Under the pieces are notes generated by a model. It had not been told where the DNA came from. It saw only the letters and a list, made by a program, of their open reading frames with translations, and ran no database searches. DNA of 64,000 bases from JBBIQV01 sp964555285. GTDB lineage: Bacteria; Nitrospirota; Nitrospiria; Nitrospirales; Nitrospiraceae. A program made the translations under genes and the position numbers. This document shows positions 8,668-17,511 of the stretch, piece after piece. Every line of letters starts with the position of its first letter. The stretch's first letter is position 1. The stretch lies in NCBI GenBank assembly GCA_964555285.1, contig CAZKRM010000008.1, positions 44,192 to 108,191 of the forward strand. The letters are read 5' to 3'.

Positions 8668-11507
8668 CTGTGGAGCTTACGACAAAACTCAAGTTGTTTA
8701 TTCAGCGCATGAGTGAAAGCGAGGAGCAGGCTCAGTGGGGCTATGACCTATTGCTGAAACGCGCAAACTTTGACGAATACTTTGATCATCTTAAAAATGC
8801 TGGTCTATTTGGAGCCGAACATAACCGCGGACCCCAACCGGCTGACCAACCCGGATATGTATACATTCCGTACTGGCATGCACTGGACTACTTAGAGGCT
8901 GTTGCCAAGCGGGCTGGTGAAACGAATGATCTTCAACTCGCAGAGAAAGTGATGAGTGTTGTCCGAGCTATCAGCCAAGCTCGCGAACCGGACGGGACGA
9001 TTACCGATAATTACCATACATATCGGAAGTTTTCCGAGATTCTGGGCTTGGTTCCGACTGCCGCTGTGACTCAAACAGACCTCGATCTTATACCAGGCTG
9101 GATTCAGGGGAAATTTAACCGAGGGGGAGTATGTCACGCACTTGAGAAAGGTGCGATGCGCCGGCTGCTGGCAAGTGAGTCTCCCGACGACTGGAATAAG
9201 GCGATCTCCATTCTGCTTCATTGCACGGCTGTCGTATGGGTCGAGGAACAGGGGTTCGGTGAATCTCGAAAGGAGCCGGTAACTATCGTAGAAGACCACT
9301 GGCTCGAAAAATTAATCAAGAATCACGCGCAGGATCTGGGCAAGCGAGTGGGCCAAAAGGCTGCAGAAATATTTGTTGAGCGACTGCGTGAGACATATGA
9401 CCGAGCCAGGCGTGATCTCCCGAGCTGGCTACATCGCCCTGCCATAGAAGATCACGCACAAAACCATGAGTGGTACGGACCAGAAAATCGATTCGTGGAG
9501 GGGCTCCGTGAGGTTCTGTTGAGTTGGGTTGACCATGATAAATCCTCAGCGCAACCGTTTGTCCAAGGACTAATCAGCGATGAGTCTGAGATTCTTCGAC
9601 GGATTGGCATTCATGTGCTTGACCGACGGTGGGACAAGCTGAAAGACATTTTCTCCCACATTATTGGGCCACAGTTATTCGATGATGACCATCTTCACGA
9701 GGTCTATTGTCTCCTCCAGCATCACTTTGAAGCGCTCAATGCCGAGCAAAAGGCAGCTATCGTGGCGACAATTAGGCAATTAGTTGCCTCATCAGATGAG
9801 GATGAGGAAGAGCAAACGCGACGACTCCGTCGAGTTCAGCGAAACTGGCTTTGCGCAGTCGTCGGCAAGGGATATGAGCCAGCAGATACTTGGTTCAGTG
9901 ACCTGAACTCTGATCAATCATTAGGGAGGCTGTCGGAACACCCAGATTTCCATTCCTACATGGAGTCGTGGAGAGGGCACGGGCCGACTCCGTACCAACC
10001 TCAAGAGCTGGTTGTCTTTGCGGAAAACGGGAGTCTAATAGAAAGGCTGAACGGTTTCCAGGAACAAGATTCATGGCGAGGGCCGACGACGCGAGCACTT
10101 GTGGACTCATTGGAGGAGGCCGTCGTGCTCGCCCCCGCTACCTTTCTTCGACTGCTCCTGAATTTCATAAGTGCAAAACGCCCGTTCCAATATGGAGTCA
10201 TCACCGGGTTTAAGCGGATATGGAACACGCCAGAGGAAGAGCCGCATCAATTTGACTGGGACAAAGCTTGGCCGGAATTAGTCTTGTTCTTCGAACGACT
10301 GATCGGCCCCCAAGAGTTTTGGGCCGAACAAGCTTTGCAAGATCAAAATCGTACCCCCAATAGAGATTGGATTCCGCCAATCATCGCCGAATTTCTCAGA
10401 GCCGGCACACAAGACGACGACAAGGCTTATGCATCGGACCTTCTGCCCAGAACGTGGAAGCTGCTTGTCATATTGCTTGAGAAATTAGATTGGCGGGATG
10501 AGCCTCCAAAGTCTGATTCAATGACACAGGCGATCAATTCATCTCGCGGTAAGGCGATTGAGGCCGCATTCTCTCAAGCGCTTAGAGCCTGCCGCCTAGG
10601 CGATCGAGAGCGACAGCAACACGCCGATGTGTGGGCCTCCATGAAACCAGTATTCGAGGCTGAACTCGACAAGTGCCAGAACGCCAATTACGAATTCTCG
10701 ACACTGGCTGCGTCATACATCACGCATCTCGATTACATGAACAGGGATTGGCTGAAGGCGCAGATCCTCAAAATCTTTCCAAGTGAGTTTCAAGAAAATC
10801 TTACCTGTGCGCTTGGTGGATTGGCCTATGCAAATGTGACACGCCCAGTTTATGGCCTTCTAGTTGAGAGTGGAATATTAGACCGTGCTATCCGACTACA
10901 GGTAGATGATAGGAGGGTTACCGAGAGGCTTGTCGAACGGATATCGCTTGCCTACCTGTGGGACGATGAAAAGCTGGATTCATCACCATTCGCATATATA
11001 TTCGAGTCCGGCCAAATAGAAGCCATCGACGATGCCGTTGGTTGGTTTTGGAGTATTAGAAAAGAGCAACTATCCGATGAACAGGTGGAGCGAATACTTA
11101 AGTTTTGGGAGCGATGCATCTCGTGGAGCCGTGCGCTTGAAGAACCACCAACCAAGCTCCTGTCCAGCTTGAGTCGATTAGCTTGTTTCATTCGTTCAAT
11201 TAACGACAGGGAGTTCGATTTACTACTTGCTGTGGCGCCTCATGTCCATGTGGCCCACTACTATGATTTCTTTTACGAGGAGCTCGATCGGTTGGCTGAC
11301 ACGAACGCGGCCCAAGTCGCAGTCATTCTGAAAGCATCTCTCGATACACATGTGCCCTATATCGATTTCGAGGATAGGCTCAAGTCAATCCTCGCCAAAC
11401 TTGTGCAACACGGCAAGCGAGACGAGGCAATAATTTTGGCAGATCGATTGAAACAAATTCCCGGCATGTTCCAGCTGATTAGAGACTTACAGGCCAGACA
11501 TGATTGA
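8664..11507 (+). CDS. Large helical protein of unknown function, partner of SIR2
   Basis: A 947-residue protein that I do not recognise. It is rich in helix-forming residues and reads like a helical-repeat scaffold, with no obvious catalytic motif, signal peptide or membrane segment. An acidic stretch (SSDEDEEEQ) lies near residue 375. The start overlaps the SIR2 stop (ATGA), so the two are probably made together. SIR2 plus this protein total about 1277 residues, similar to single-chain defence sirtuins of the DSR type, in which a C-terminal helical region senses phage proteins. Sensor or regulator of the SIR2 NADase is my inference. Codon usage looks less GC-rich than in flanking housekeeping genes, in line with acquisition. 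A hairpin follows directly. Confidence 0.75.
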   Translation: MTVELTTKLKLFIQRMSESEEQAQWGYDLLLKRANFDEYFDHLKNAGLFGAEHNRGPQPADQPGYVYIPYWHALDYLEAVAKRAGETNDLQLAEKVMSVVRAISQAREPDGTITDNYHTYRKFSEILGLVPTAAVTQTDLDLIPGWIQGKFNRGGVCHALEKGAMRRLLASESPDDWNKAISILLHCTAVVWVEEQGFGESRKEPVTIVEDHWLEKLIKNHAQDLGKRVGQKAAEIFVERLRETYDRARRDLPSWLHRPAIEDHAQNHEWYGPENRFVEGLREVLLSWVDHDKSSAQPFVQGLISDESEILRRIGIHVLDRRWDKLKDIFSHIIGPQLFDDDHLHEVYCLLQHHFEALNAEQKAAIVATIRQLVASSDEDEEEQTRRLRRVQRNWLCAVVGKGYEPADTWFSDLNSDQSLGRLSEHPDFHSYMESWRGHGPTPYQPQELVVFAENGSLIERLNGFQEQDSWRGPTTRALVDSLEEAVVLAPATFLRLLLNFISAKRPFQYGVITGFKRIWNTPEEEPHQFDWDKAWPELVLFFERLIGPQEFWAEQALQDQNRTPNRDWIPPIIAEFLRAGTQDDDKAYASDLLPRTWKLLVILLEKLDWRDEPPKSDSMTQAINSSRGKAIEAAFSQALRACRLGDRERQQHADVWASMKPVFEAELDKCQNANYEFSTLAASYITHLDYMNRDWLKAQILKIFPSEFQENLTCALGGLAYANVTRPVYGLLVESGILDRAIRLQVDDRRVTERLVERISLAYLWDDEKLDSSPFAYIFESGQIEAIDDAVGWFWSIRKEQLSDEQVERILKFWERCISWSRALEEPPTKLLSSLSRLACFIRSINDREFDLLLAVAPHVHVAHYYDFFYEELDRLADTNAAQVAVILKASLDTHVPYIDFEDRLKSILAKLVQHGKRDEAIILADRLKQIPGMFQLIRDLQARHD

Positions 11508-11520
11508 CCGGGGGAAAGGG

Positions 11521-11546
11521 AAAAGGGGACAAGGCTGTCCCATTTT
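11521..11546 (+). terminator. Terminator-like hairpin ending the defence operon
   Basis: The arms GGGACA (11526-11531) and TGTCCC (11536-11541) flank the loop AGGC; four A bases before and four T bases after extend the pairing past one mismatch. A T-rich tail made of two tandem copies of TTTTCTGTCTC (11543-11553 and 11554-11564) follows. It lies 13 bp after the last gene's stop. Confidence 0.55.
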
Positions 11547-11564
11547 CTGTCTCTTTTCTGTCTC

Positions 11565-11777
11565 GACCAGTTCACGATTCAGGATTGGTACGCGGATCAA
11601 CACAACCGGACAGACGCCTTCGTGGCCGGCAATGGCCAGCAGTTGCTCAATACGAAGGTGGACCAGCTTATCCAGGCGATGGCGAGTTTCAGCGATCAAT
11701 CCGGCCTTGCCTGGGAGCAAGCCATCACGCAGCGGCCGCAGGAGATGCAGAACATCCTGGCTGCCAGTTGGCAATAA
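11565..11777 (+). pseudogene. Remnant of an RTX / haemolysin-type calcium-binding protein (C-terminus only)
   Basis: One frame reads DQFTIQDWYADQHNR, then a stretch ending in DQLIQAMASF and a stop at 11775. This matches the C-terminal domain of haemolysin-type calcium-binding proteins (FTVQNWY ... LVQAMAAF pattern). There is no start codon and no upstream GGXGXD repeats, so only the last ~70 codons survive. The break falls exactly after the tandem TTTTCTGTCTC repeat, so the defence operon or a deletion probably replaced the rest of the gene. Confidence 0.6.
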
Positions 11778-11789
11778 GGGAAGACAACC

Positions 11790-11825
11790 GGGACAGGCAC
11801 CGCCGCAGACGGCGGAGCCAGTCCC
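11790..11825. repeat. REP-like palindrome
   Basis: GGGACAGGCACCGCCG (11790-11805), loop CAGA, then CGGCGGAGCCAGTCCC form a 16-bp stem with only two A-A mismatches. The GGGACAGGCACC start is typical of REP/RAYT-type intergenic elements. No RAYT transposase gene is visible in the window. Confidence 0.6.
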
Positions 11826-11858
11826 CTGGGCTCCACGCACGTGCTAAGGAATAGCCGA

Positions 11859-13808
11859 ATGCCTGCCCCTGTCTCTTCTGCGAGCAGCTCTCCTCCAGAA
11901 ATTACGCTCAAGGCGCTGGTGCTTTCCATCATTCTCTCTGCCCTGTTGGCAGGGGCCAATGCCTATCTCGGCTTGTTTGCCGGCATGACCGTGTCGGCGT
12001 CTATTCCGGCGGCGGTGGTCTCGATGGCGATCCTTCGGTTCTTTCGGCGTTCCAACATTCTCGAAAACAACATCGTGCAGACCGCCGCGTCCTCCGGGGA
12101 AGCGCTGGCCGCCGGGGTGATTTTCACCATTCCGGCGTTGTTGCTGATCGGGCACTGGCACGCCTTCGACTACTGGCAGACGACCCAGGTATCTCTGGTC
12201 GGGGGACTCCTCGGCGTTCTGTTCACCATTCCGCTGCGCCGAGCGTTGATCGTGGATGCGCAACTTCGCTTCCCGGAGGGAGTTGCGACCGCTGAGGTAT
12301 TGAAAGTGGGGGCGATGAAGGGAGTCACTGCCGGCGTCGGCTTTCGGACGTTGCTGTCCGCGGCCTGCTGGGGCGGGGGGATGAAACTGTGCGAGGGCGG
12401 TCTGCGGTTATGGACCGAATCGCTTGAAGGTGCAGCTCAGATTGGGCGCACCGTGATCTATGGCGGAGTGAACCTGTCTCCGGCGTTAATCGGGGTGGGG
12501 TTCATTATCGGGCTGAACACCGCTGTCGTGGTGTTTCTCGGAGGAGCGGTCGGCTGGTTGCTTCTGTTGCCGTTGTATGGAGCGGTGGTTGGAATGCCGG
12601 CCGATCTCACCGGCGTTGCCGCAGCCAAGGCGATTTGGGGTCAGCAGATCCGGTATATCGGCATCGGAGCCATGCTGGTCGGTGGGTTGTGGACCTTGGT
12701 GCAGGTGCGGAAGCCGATTCTGCAGAGTCTCTGGCACCTGGGGACGGTGTATGCCGCTTCCGGCGAGCGAGCCGGCTCGTCTGCCGTCCCTCGCACTGAG
12801 CGCGATGCACCGCTGCCGTGGATTCTGATCCCGTTCTTCCTGTCGCTCATCCCAATGGCGCTGATCTATTGGAGCGTAGTCGGGCAGGGGGTCGTGGCGG
12901 TGTGTATGACCCTGATTATGGCGGCGACAGCGTTTCTGTTCTCGTCCGTGGCGGCCTACATGGCTGGACTGGTGGGGAGCTCGAGCAACCCGGTCTCCGG
13001 CGTCACGATCGCCACGATCATGGTCGCCTCGCTGCTGCTCGTGCTGTTCTTAGGGACCGGTCATCCAGCCGGTCCAGCCGCGACGCTTCTGATTGGGGCG
13101 GTCGTGTGCTGTGCTGCTGCGATGGGTGGCGACAATCTTCAGGATTTGAAGACCGGCCACCTCGTCGGAGCGACGCCGTGGAAGCAACAGATCATGCAAG
13201 TTGTCGGCGTGCTCACCGCGGCACTGGTCATTGTTCCAGTACTGTCGTTGCTGCACGCGAAGTACGGCATTGGGGAGGTGACACCAGCGCATCCCCAGCC
13301 GCTCAGCGCCCCGCAAGCGACATTGATGGCGCAACTGGCCCTGGGGGTTTTTGGCGAAAGCGTGCCCTGGCTATTGGTCGGAGTCGGTGCGGCGATCGCG
13401 GTGGCGATCATCGGAATCGACCAGTGGCAGCAAGCCAGGGGAGGTCGTCTACGCCTGCCTGTACTGGCGGTGGCGCTAGGGATATATCTTCCACTGAAGC
13501 TTTCCGCGACGATTCTCCTTGGAGGGTCGATTGCCGAATTGGCTCAACGGAGCGCACTGAAAAAAGGAGGCACGAGCGATCAGCGCGGACTGCTGTGTGC
13601 TGCCGGCTTGGTGACGGGGGAAGCGTTGATGGGAATTGTGCTGGCCCTTCCGGTCGCGTTCAGCGGGATATGGCCGGCGCTGGGCACCGATCCCATCCGG
13701 CTGTTTGACACACCGCCACTCGATGCGTGGCCTGGGGTGCTCGCGCTGATTCTGGTCGGCGGGCTGCTCTCTCGCGCAGCTTCTTCTCGTGATCGAAAAG
13801 CGGGCTAA
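11859..13808 (+). CDS. OPT family oligopeptide/metal-chelate transporter
   Basis: A 649-residue membrane protein with many hydrophobic segments. The first ones (LVLSIILSALLAGANAYLGL, then a GMTVSASIPAAVVSMAILR segment) match the OPT family signature. OPT proteins are proton-coupled inner-membrane importers of small peptides or metal-siderophore-like complexes; the substrate cannot be read here. A GTG at 11841 would add six residues, but ATG at 11859 gives the usual short polar N-terminus. It stands alone between the REP-like element and the coiled-coil gene. A segment rich in Ser/Arg (about 305-325) probably forms a cytoplasmic loop. Confidence 0.85.
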   Translation: MPAPVSSASSSPPEITLKALVLSIILSALLAGANAYLGLFAGMTVSASIPAAVVSMAILRFFRRSNILENNIVQTAASSGEALAAGVIFTIPALLLIGHWHAFDYWQTTQVSLVGGLLGVLFTIPLRRALIVDAQLRFPEGVATAEVLKVGAMKGVTAGVGFRTLLSAACWGGGMKLCEGGLRLWTESLEGAAQIGRTVIYGGVNLSPALIGVGFIIGLNTAVVVFLGGAVGWLLLLPLYGAVVGMPADLTGVAAAKAIWGQQIRYIGIGAMLVGGLWTLVQVRKPILQSLWHLGTVYAASGERAGSSAVPRTERDAPLPWILIPFFLSLIPMALIYWSVVGQGVVAVCMTLIMAATAFLFSSVAAYMAGLVGSSSNPVSGVTIATIMVASLLLVLFLGTGHPAGPAATLLIGAVVCCAAAMGGDNLQDLKTGHLVGATPWKQQIMQVVGVLTAALVIVPVLSLLHAKYGIGEVTPAHPQPLSAPQATLMAQLALGVFGESVPWLLVGVGAAIAVAIIGIDQWQQARGGRLRLPVLAVALGIYLPLKLSATILLGGSIAELAQRSALKKGGTSDQRGLLCAAGLVTGEALMGIVLALPVAFSGIWPALGTDPIRLFDTPPLDAWPGVLALILVGGLLSRAASSRDRKAG

Positions 13809-13994
13809 GAGATGCAAAGTGCGTCGGTTGAGTGGTGGCGGGCGAGGTTGCGGCGACAATTTTTAGAACGATGCTCGGCTCAAAGCATTTACATATCATG
13901 GGCTTAGATGGTTTTTCTCGGAGTGGAAGAGGCGTGTCGAAATGGAGTACAATGCAGCGACGATTTTTCTGTGTCTCAGCAGGAGGAACAACCC

Positions 13995-14336
13995 ATGCTC
14001 GGTACGGACATTCGTGGCATCCTCGCTGAAGAAGAAGAGGTTCAGCGGAGGCAGGAAGCACTGAGATCGCTTATGACGATGCGGGCCAGACAGCTTCGCG
14101 AGTCTCTCGATCAGCGGATCCGGCGTGCACGGAGCTCGGGGGACTGGACGAACTTATCACGGGCCGAATGCGCCAACCTGCACGAACAGGAGAAGGCTCA
14201 TCTTCAATCACAGCTTGAGCAATTACAGCATGAGCGCGAACGGACCCGTGGGAAGTTGACGGCGCTGAAGCGCGCGAAGGCCCGTGCGCAACGCATTCGA
14301 GCGGCTGAAGCGGCGTCCGGGCGGAAACGGAAATAA
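13995..14336 (+). CDS. Small charged coiled-coil protein, unknown
   Basis: A 113-residue protein, nearly all predicted helix, rich in Glu, Arg and Gln, with heptad-like runs (QLEQLQHERERTRGKL) and a strongly basic C-terminus (SGRKRK). The start is fixed by AGGAGGA eight bases upstream of ATG 13995. I do not recognise a family. The basic tail could bind nucleic acid, but nothing shows it. It lies 31 bp before the RNA methyltransferase gene and could be co-transcribed with it. Confidence 0.6.
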   Translation: MLGTDIRGILAEEEEVQRRQEALRSLMTMRARQLRESLDQRIRRARSSGDWTNLSRAECANLHEQEKAHLQSQLEQLQHERERTRGKLTALKRAKARAQRIRAAEAASGRKRK

Positions 14337-14366
14337 AAGGCGTGCCGGTTTCCGCCGTGAGCATCT

Positions 14367-15215
14367 TTGGGTCCTCATCGGACAGCCGGGCCTAGCCACG
14401 TTGTGCAGCCACTCCCGTCCTTGCCGCGATCGACCGCCCAGTTGATCCGCGATCTCCTCCAGCAGAAGCGGGCTCGCGATAGCGAGCGGGCCTTTGTCGT
14501 CGAAGGCCCGAAACCGATTCTGGAAATCCTGCGAGAACGTTCTGCCGCCATCCAGGCCATCCTCGTCACCACAGCCTACATCGAGCGAAGTCATCAAATC
14601 GGACAACGCCTATTAGCCCGGACGCAAGGCCGCGCCTATAGCTGCAGGGAGAGCGTGTTCGAAAAGCTCTCAGGCCTCGACACCTCTCAAGGCATTCTCG
14701 CTGTCGTACGCCAGCCTGTGTGGAACGAAGAGGACTGTCTCGGCCAGAGCGACTTCCTCGGCCTCTACGGGGAATGCCTGCAGGATCCCACCAATGTCGG
14801 AACGATTATCCGGACGGCTGCGGCGATGAATATCTCCGCGCTCTGGCTCACTCCGGATTCTGTCGACGTGTTTAACCCAAAAGTCGTGCGTGCCACGGCT
14901 GGTGCGTTGATGGCTCTACCCGTGTTTAGGATCGGTGACGTGGCTCGTCTCCTTGAACGAGGATGCACCCTGCTGGCTGCTGACTCGCATGCGAATGGAG
15001 CTGTCTCGATTCGCACGATCCATCGAATGCCTGCCCGCACCGTGCTCGCGCTTGGCAATGAGAGTCGAGGACTGTCCGACTCGACGCTCCGGCAGGCGGC
15101 TCTCCGGTTTCACATTCCCGTGAGCCGGAATGTGGAATCGCTCAATGTCGCGGCGTCTGCGGCGATCGCCATGTTCTATTTCAGCGGTCTTCCGAGAGAC
15201 CCGCGTGAGGGGTGA
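14367..15215 (+). CDS. TrmH/SpoU family RNA 2'-O-methyltransferase
   Basis: About 282 residues. The N-terminal part (ERAFVVEGPKPILEIL) is the SpoU substrate-binding domain. The C-terminal SPOUT domain has all three signature motifs: DPTNVGTIIRTAAA with the catalytic-type Arg, LALGNESRGLSD, and IPVSRNVESLNVAASAAIA. The enzyme methylates the 2'-O of a ribose in rRNA or tRNA with SAM through a knotted fold; whether it is RlmB (23S rRNA) or another TrmH paralogue cannot be said. The start is uncertain: TTG 14367 or GTG 14403, neither with a clear ribosome-binding site. A hairpin GTGAGGAG/CTCCTCAC (15212-15219 and 15251-15258) follows the stop. Confidence 0.85.
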   Translation: MGPHRTAGPSHVVQPLPSLPRSTAQLIRDLLQQKRARDSERAFVVEGPKPILEILRERSAAIQAILVTTAYIERSHQIGQRLLARTQGRAYSCRESVFEKLSGLDTSQGILAVVRQPVWNEEDCLGQSDFLGLYGECLQDPTNVGTIIRTAAAMNISALWLTPDSVDVFNPKVVRATAGALMALPVFRIGDVARLLERGCTLLAADSHANGAVSIRTIHRMPARTVLALGNESRGLSDSTLRQAALRFHIPVSRNVESLNVAASAAIAMFYFSGLPRDPREG

Positions 15216-15285
15216 GGAGAAGGAAGGCAAGCAGGGGCGGCAAAGCGAAACTCCTCACGCCTGACGCCTCACGTTTCACGAGAAA

Positions 15286-15332
15286 ATGGTGCCGAGGGAC
15301 AGAATCGAACTGTCGACACCAGCCTTTTCAGG
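15286..15332. repeat. Left attachment-site copy (tRNA-Phe 3' fragment)
   Basis: A 47-bp perfect copy of 17963-18009. It contains the CCA end, the T arm, the variable region and the 3' side of the anticodon arm of tRNA-Phe, and diverges from 15333 onward. It cannot fold as a tRNA. Confidence 0.85.
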
Positions 15333-15655
15333 ACACCTTTGTTTAAAATGTAACGAGGCGAAACTATGCCTGATTCACCAGCGTGCTGATTTTGGGCAAT
15401 CAAATGGACAACCGATCATTTCTGGTCGGCTGCCGCGTGGTCACCGTGGCCTTTAACGTGATTGCTCGTGCGCAGCCCAAAGAGTTTGAGCGCTATGCGA
15501 AGTACGGATGCATGGATGGGATGGTGTGTTTGCACAATAGCTGCTCAACGCCGCTCGCTGACGACGGACAGAACTATGAGCCATCGAGAGGTGTCGACCA
15601 AAGCGAGAATGCCTGCGATGGCGTACGGGTTTGGTCCAGCAATCCCCAGAACTGC

Positions 15656-15811
15656 TCAATCGGTAATAAGCTCTGCTGCGCTTTCCACGGCTGGATCACG
15701 GGTGAGGCGCGGGTCGCCGTAGAGCAGGACCGCCTGCCCGCCGATGATCATGTATGGGATCTGCGCCTGGGTGAGCGCCTGGGCCAGACGCTCAAGCAGC
15801 TCGGCGAACAT
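15656..15811 (-). pseudogene. Truncated nucleotidyltransferase (AbiEii/DUF6036-like N-terminus)
   Basis: From ATG 15811 the frame reads MFAELLERLAQALTQAQIPY, then IIGGQAVLLYGDPRLTRD, the start of a nucleotidyltransferase fold of the kind found in type IV toxin-like genes. After LTRD, where D.D metal ligands should follow, the sequence turns unrelated and stops at 15656. Only about 51 residues remain, so it is almost certainly inactive. It overlaps the preceding minus-strand gene by 20 bp, the usual arrangement of this pair. Confidence 0.55.
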
Positions 15812-16130
15812 TGAGCGCTCGCGCGAGCCGGAGGTCTACCTCGATGCCGGCCAGAGGATCGGACGGTGGCCAGACGCCGATGAGGCGAGCCTCTTCACAC
15901 AAGGCTTCGAGGATGCGGAGGTTGGCATGGTAGTCCGCCGGGGTCCGGCGACTCTGCTCCCGTTCACACGCCTGGACGAGAGGGGATTTCGTGATCATGC
16001 GGCAAGCAATCTCCGGTGCGATCGGTTGGCCCCATTTATACCGCAGTCTCTCTCGGAAGTCCGGCCGGAGCTGGCGACCAGGAAGTTTTATCGCGTCGAG
16101 CTTGGCGGAAGGGCCAAGGTCTTCGCGGCG
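15792..16130 (-). pseudogene. Remnant of the conserved partner gene of the nucleotidyltransferase
   Basis: The frame between the stop at 16131 and the stop at 15792 encodes a coherent protein (FRERLRYKWGQPIAPEIACR, later LACERE-like and LGVWPP-like segments, ending EVDLRLARALNV). The conserved stretch starts well before the only ATG (15998), and no ATG, GTG or TTG lies upstream in frame, so the gene has probably lost its start. Just upstream another fragment (PAHQEFHKITWTNEGPSYWD, stop at 16131) looks like the C-terminus of a further lost gene. If 15998 is used, a 68-residue product could still be made. Confidence 0.4.
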
Positions 16131-16252
16131 TCAATCCCAGTAGGACGGTCCTTCGTTGGTCCATGTGATCTTGTGAAATTCCTGGTGCGCCGGAGTGAGG
16201 AGTGGATCAGCGGCAGTGCGCTAGGTGTCACACTTACGGAGTCAGTTGACCT

Positions 16253-17482
16253 TCATGGCGCCCACAGGGTAGACAACGGCGCGAGCCAGAGCTTGTCGCC
16301 GAACGGAACTACGTGGTCGCCCAAATAGAGCACGATGCCGGCGTGGAACCGCTTGCCTAGTTGATCGCGCAGCGTCTGCAGTGCCGTGAAGTCGGAGGCG
16401 GACACGGTGGCGCTGGCTTTGATTTCGACTCCAGCGACCGAGCCATCGGTTTTCTCCAGCACGACATCCGTTTCCGAGCCGGCGGCGGTGCGGAAATGGT
16501 ACAGCGGCGTGTGCGGATCTGTCCATGACAACTGCTTGCGAAGCTCGCCCACGACAAAGGTCTCCAGCATCCGTCCCAGCAAAGAACGATCTTCGCTGAC
16601 CCGTCGGACATCCGCGCCGATCAGGTGGCACGCCAGGCCGGTGTCAACCAGATGCAGCTTGGGCGCTTTGACCAGGCGCTTCCCCACGTTTGGCGACCAG
16701 GCCGGCAGGCGATGAACCAGAAATACCGTTTCCAAGAGGGCCAGATAGCGGGTCAATGTCGTGTGCGGCAGTCCGGCGTCCCTGCCTAGGTCGGCAAGAT
16801 TCATCAAGCCGGACGTCCGGGCGGCCAGCAACTTGAGGAGGTTCGGCAACTGGTGCAACGCATCGACCCGCGCCAGATCCCGCACGTCCCGTTGCAGAAT
16901 AGTGGAAATGTAGGACGCGAACCACGCCGACCTCCGGTCCGTGGTTTTGCGCTGAACGGCTTCCGGATAACCCCCGCGAGTCAATCTGGCCGGAAGATCG
17001 TTTTTTGTAGAGGTCAGTTTCGTGTCGGCGATGGTGCCGTCAAACAGACGCGTCACGAATCCCTCACGCTTGCCCGCCAGTTCACCGGTCGAAAACGGGA
17101 ACAGGGGAATGACCTCCATCCGTCCGGCCAGCGATTCGGACAAACGCGGCAGCGTCATGACGTTGGCCGAACCTGTCAGCAAAAAGCGACCGGGCCGGCG
17201 GTTCTTGTCCACTGAAACTTTGATGGCGGGGAACAGATCCGGCGCCTTTTGTATTTCGTCGAGGGCGACGGGACCGCTCAGGTTGCGGATAAAGCCGGCC
17301 GGATCGCCCGCCGCCAGCGCGAACGTGGCGGAATCGTCCAGCGTGAAGTATTCCGCGCCGGTCTTCTCCGCGACCGCTCGGGCCAGCGTGGTCTTCCCGG
17401 TTTGCCGGGCGCCGTTGAGCAGCACCACCGGCGTGTCCGCCATCGCCAACCGGATCGTTTGCTCAATGTTTCGCTTAATCAT
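16253..17482 (-). CDS. AAA-family ATPase with DUF4143 domain
   Basis: 409 residues. An N-terminal AAA_14 domain has Walker A GARQTGKTTLA (about 24-34), Walker B with VALDEIQKAP, and a sensor-like FLLTGSANV. The C-terminal half fits DUF4143, with a PD-(D/E)XK-like stretch (GSETDVVLEK ... AGVEIKAS). These proteins are common in mobile and accessory DNA; their function is unproven, with roles proposed in toxin-antitoxin or defence. The gene seems intact inside an otherwise decayed tRNA-linked island. A palindrome lies 9 bp before the start. The upstream fragment's stop overlaps the start codon. Confidence 0.85.
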   Translation of the reverse strand: MIKRNIEQTIRLAMADTPVVLLNGARQTGKTTLARAVAEKTGAEYFTLDDSATFALAAGDPAGFIRNLSGPVALDEIQKAPDLFPAIKVSVDKNRRPGRFLLTGSANVMTLPRLSESLAGRMEVIPLFPFSTGELAGKREGFVTRLFDGTIADTKLTSTKNDLPARLTRGGYPEAVQRKTTDRRSAWFASYISTILQRDVRDLARVDALHQLPNLLKLLAARTSGLMNLADLGRDAGLPHTTLTRYLALLETVFLVHRLPAWSPNVGKRLVKAPKLHLVDTGLACHLIGADVRRVSEDRSLLGRMLETFVVGELRKQLSWTDPHTPLYHFRTAAGSETDVVLEKTDGSVAGVEIKASATVSASDFTALQTLRDQLGKRFHAGIVLYLGDHVVPFGDKLWLAPLSTLWAP

Positions 17483-17490
17483 GGCGATAT

Positions 17491-17511
17491 ATTCACCTGT
17501 TCGTGGTGAAT
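17491..17511. promoter_or_regulatory. Operator-like palindrome before the AAA/DUF4143 gene
   Basis: ATTCACC (17491-17497), a 7-bp spacer, then GGTGAAT (17505-17511): perfect arms in an AT-rich spot just upstream of the ATG at 17482. The position suits a binding site for a dimeric regulator, perhaps autoregulation. Function is inferred. Confidence 0.4.

Noticed and set aside
11487..11854. Several overlapping ~115-codon frames on both strands after the defence operon
   Set aside because: The only meaningful frame here is the RTX-like C-terminal remnant; the others read through the REP-like palindrome.
15286..15332. Second tRNA-Phe gene
   Set aside because: Only the 3' part is present; the 5' half of the cloverleaf is missing, so it is an att copy.
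15383..15814. 143-codon plus-strand open frame in the island
   Set aside because: It crosses the truncated minus-strand nucleotidyltransferase; no family features and no ribosome-binding site.
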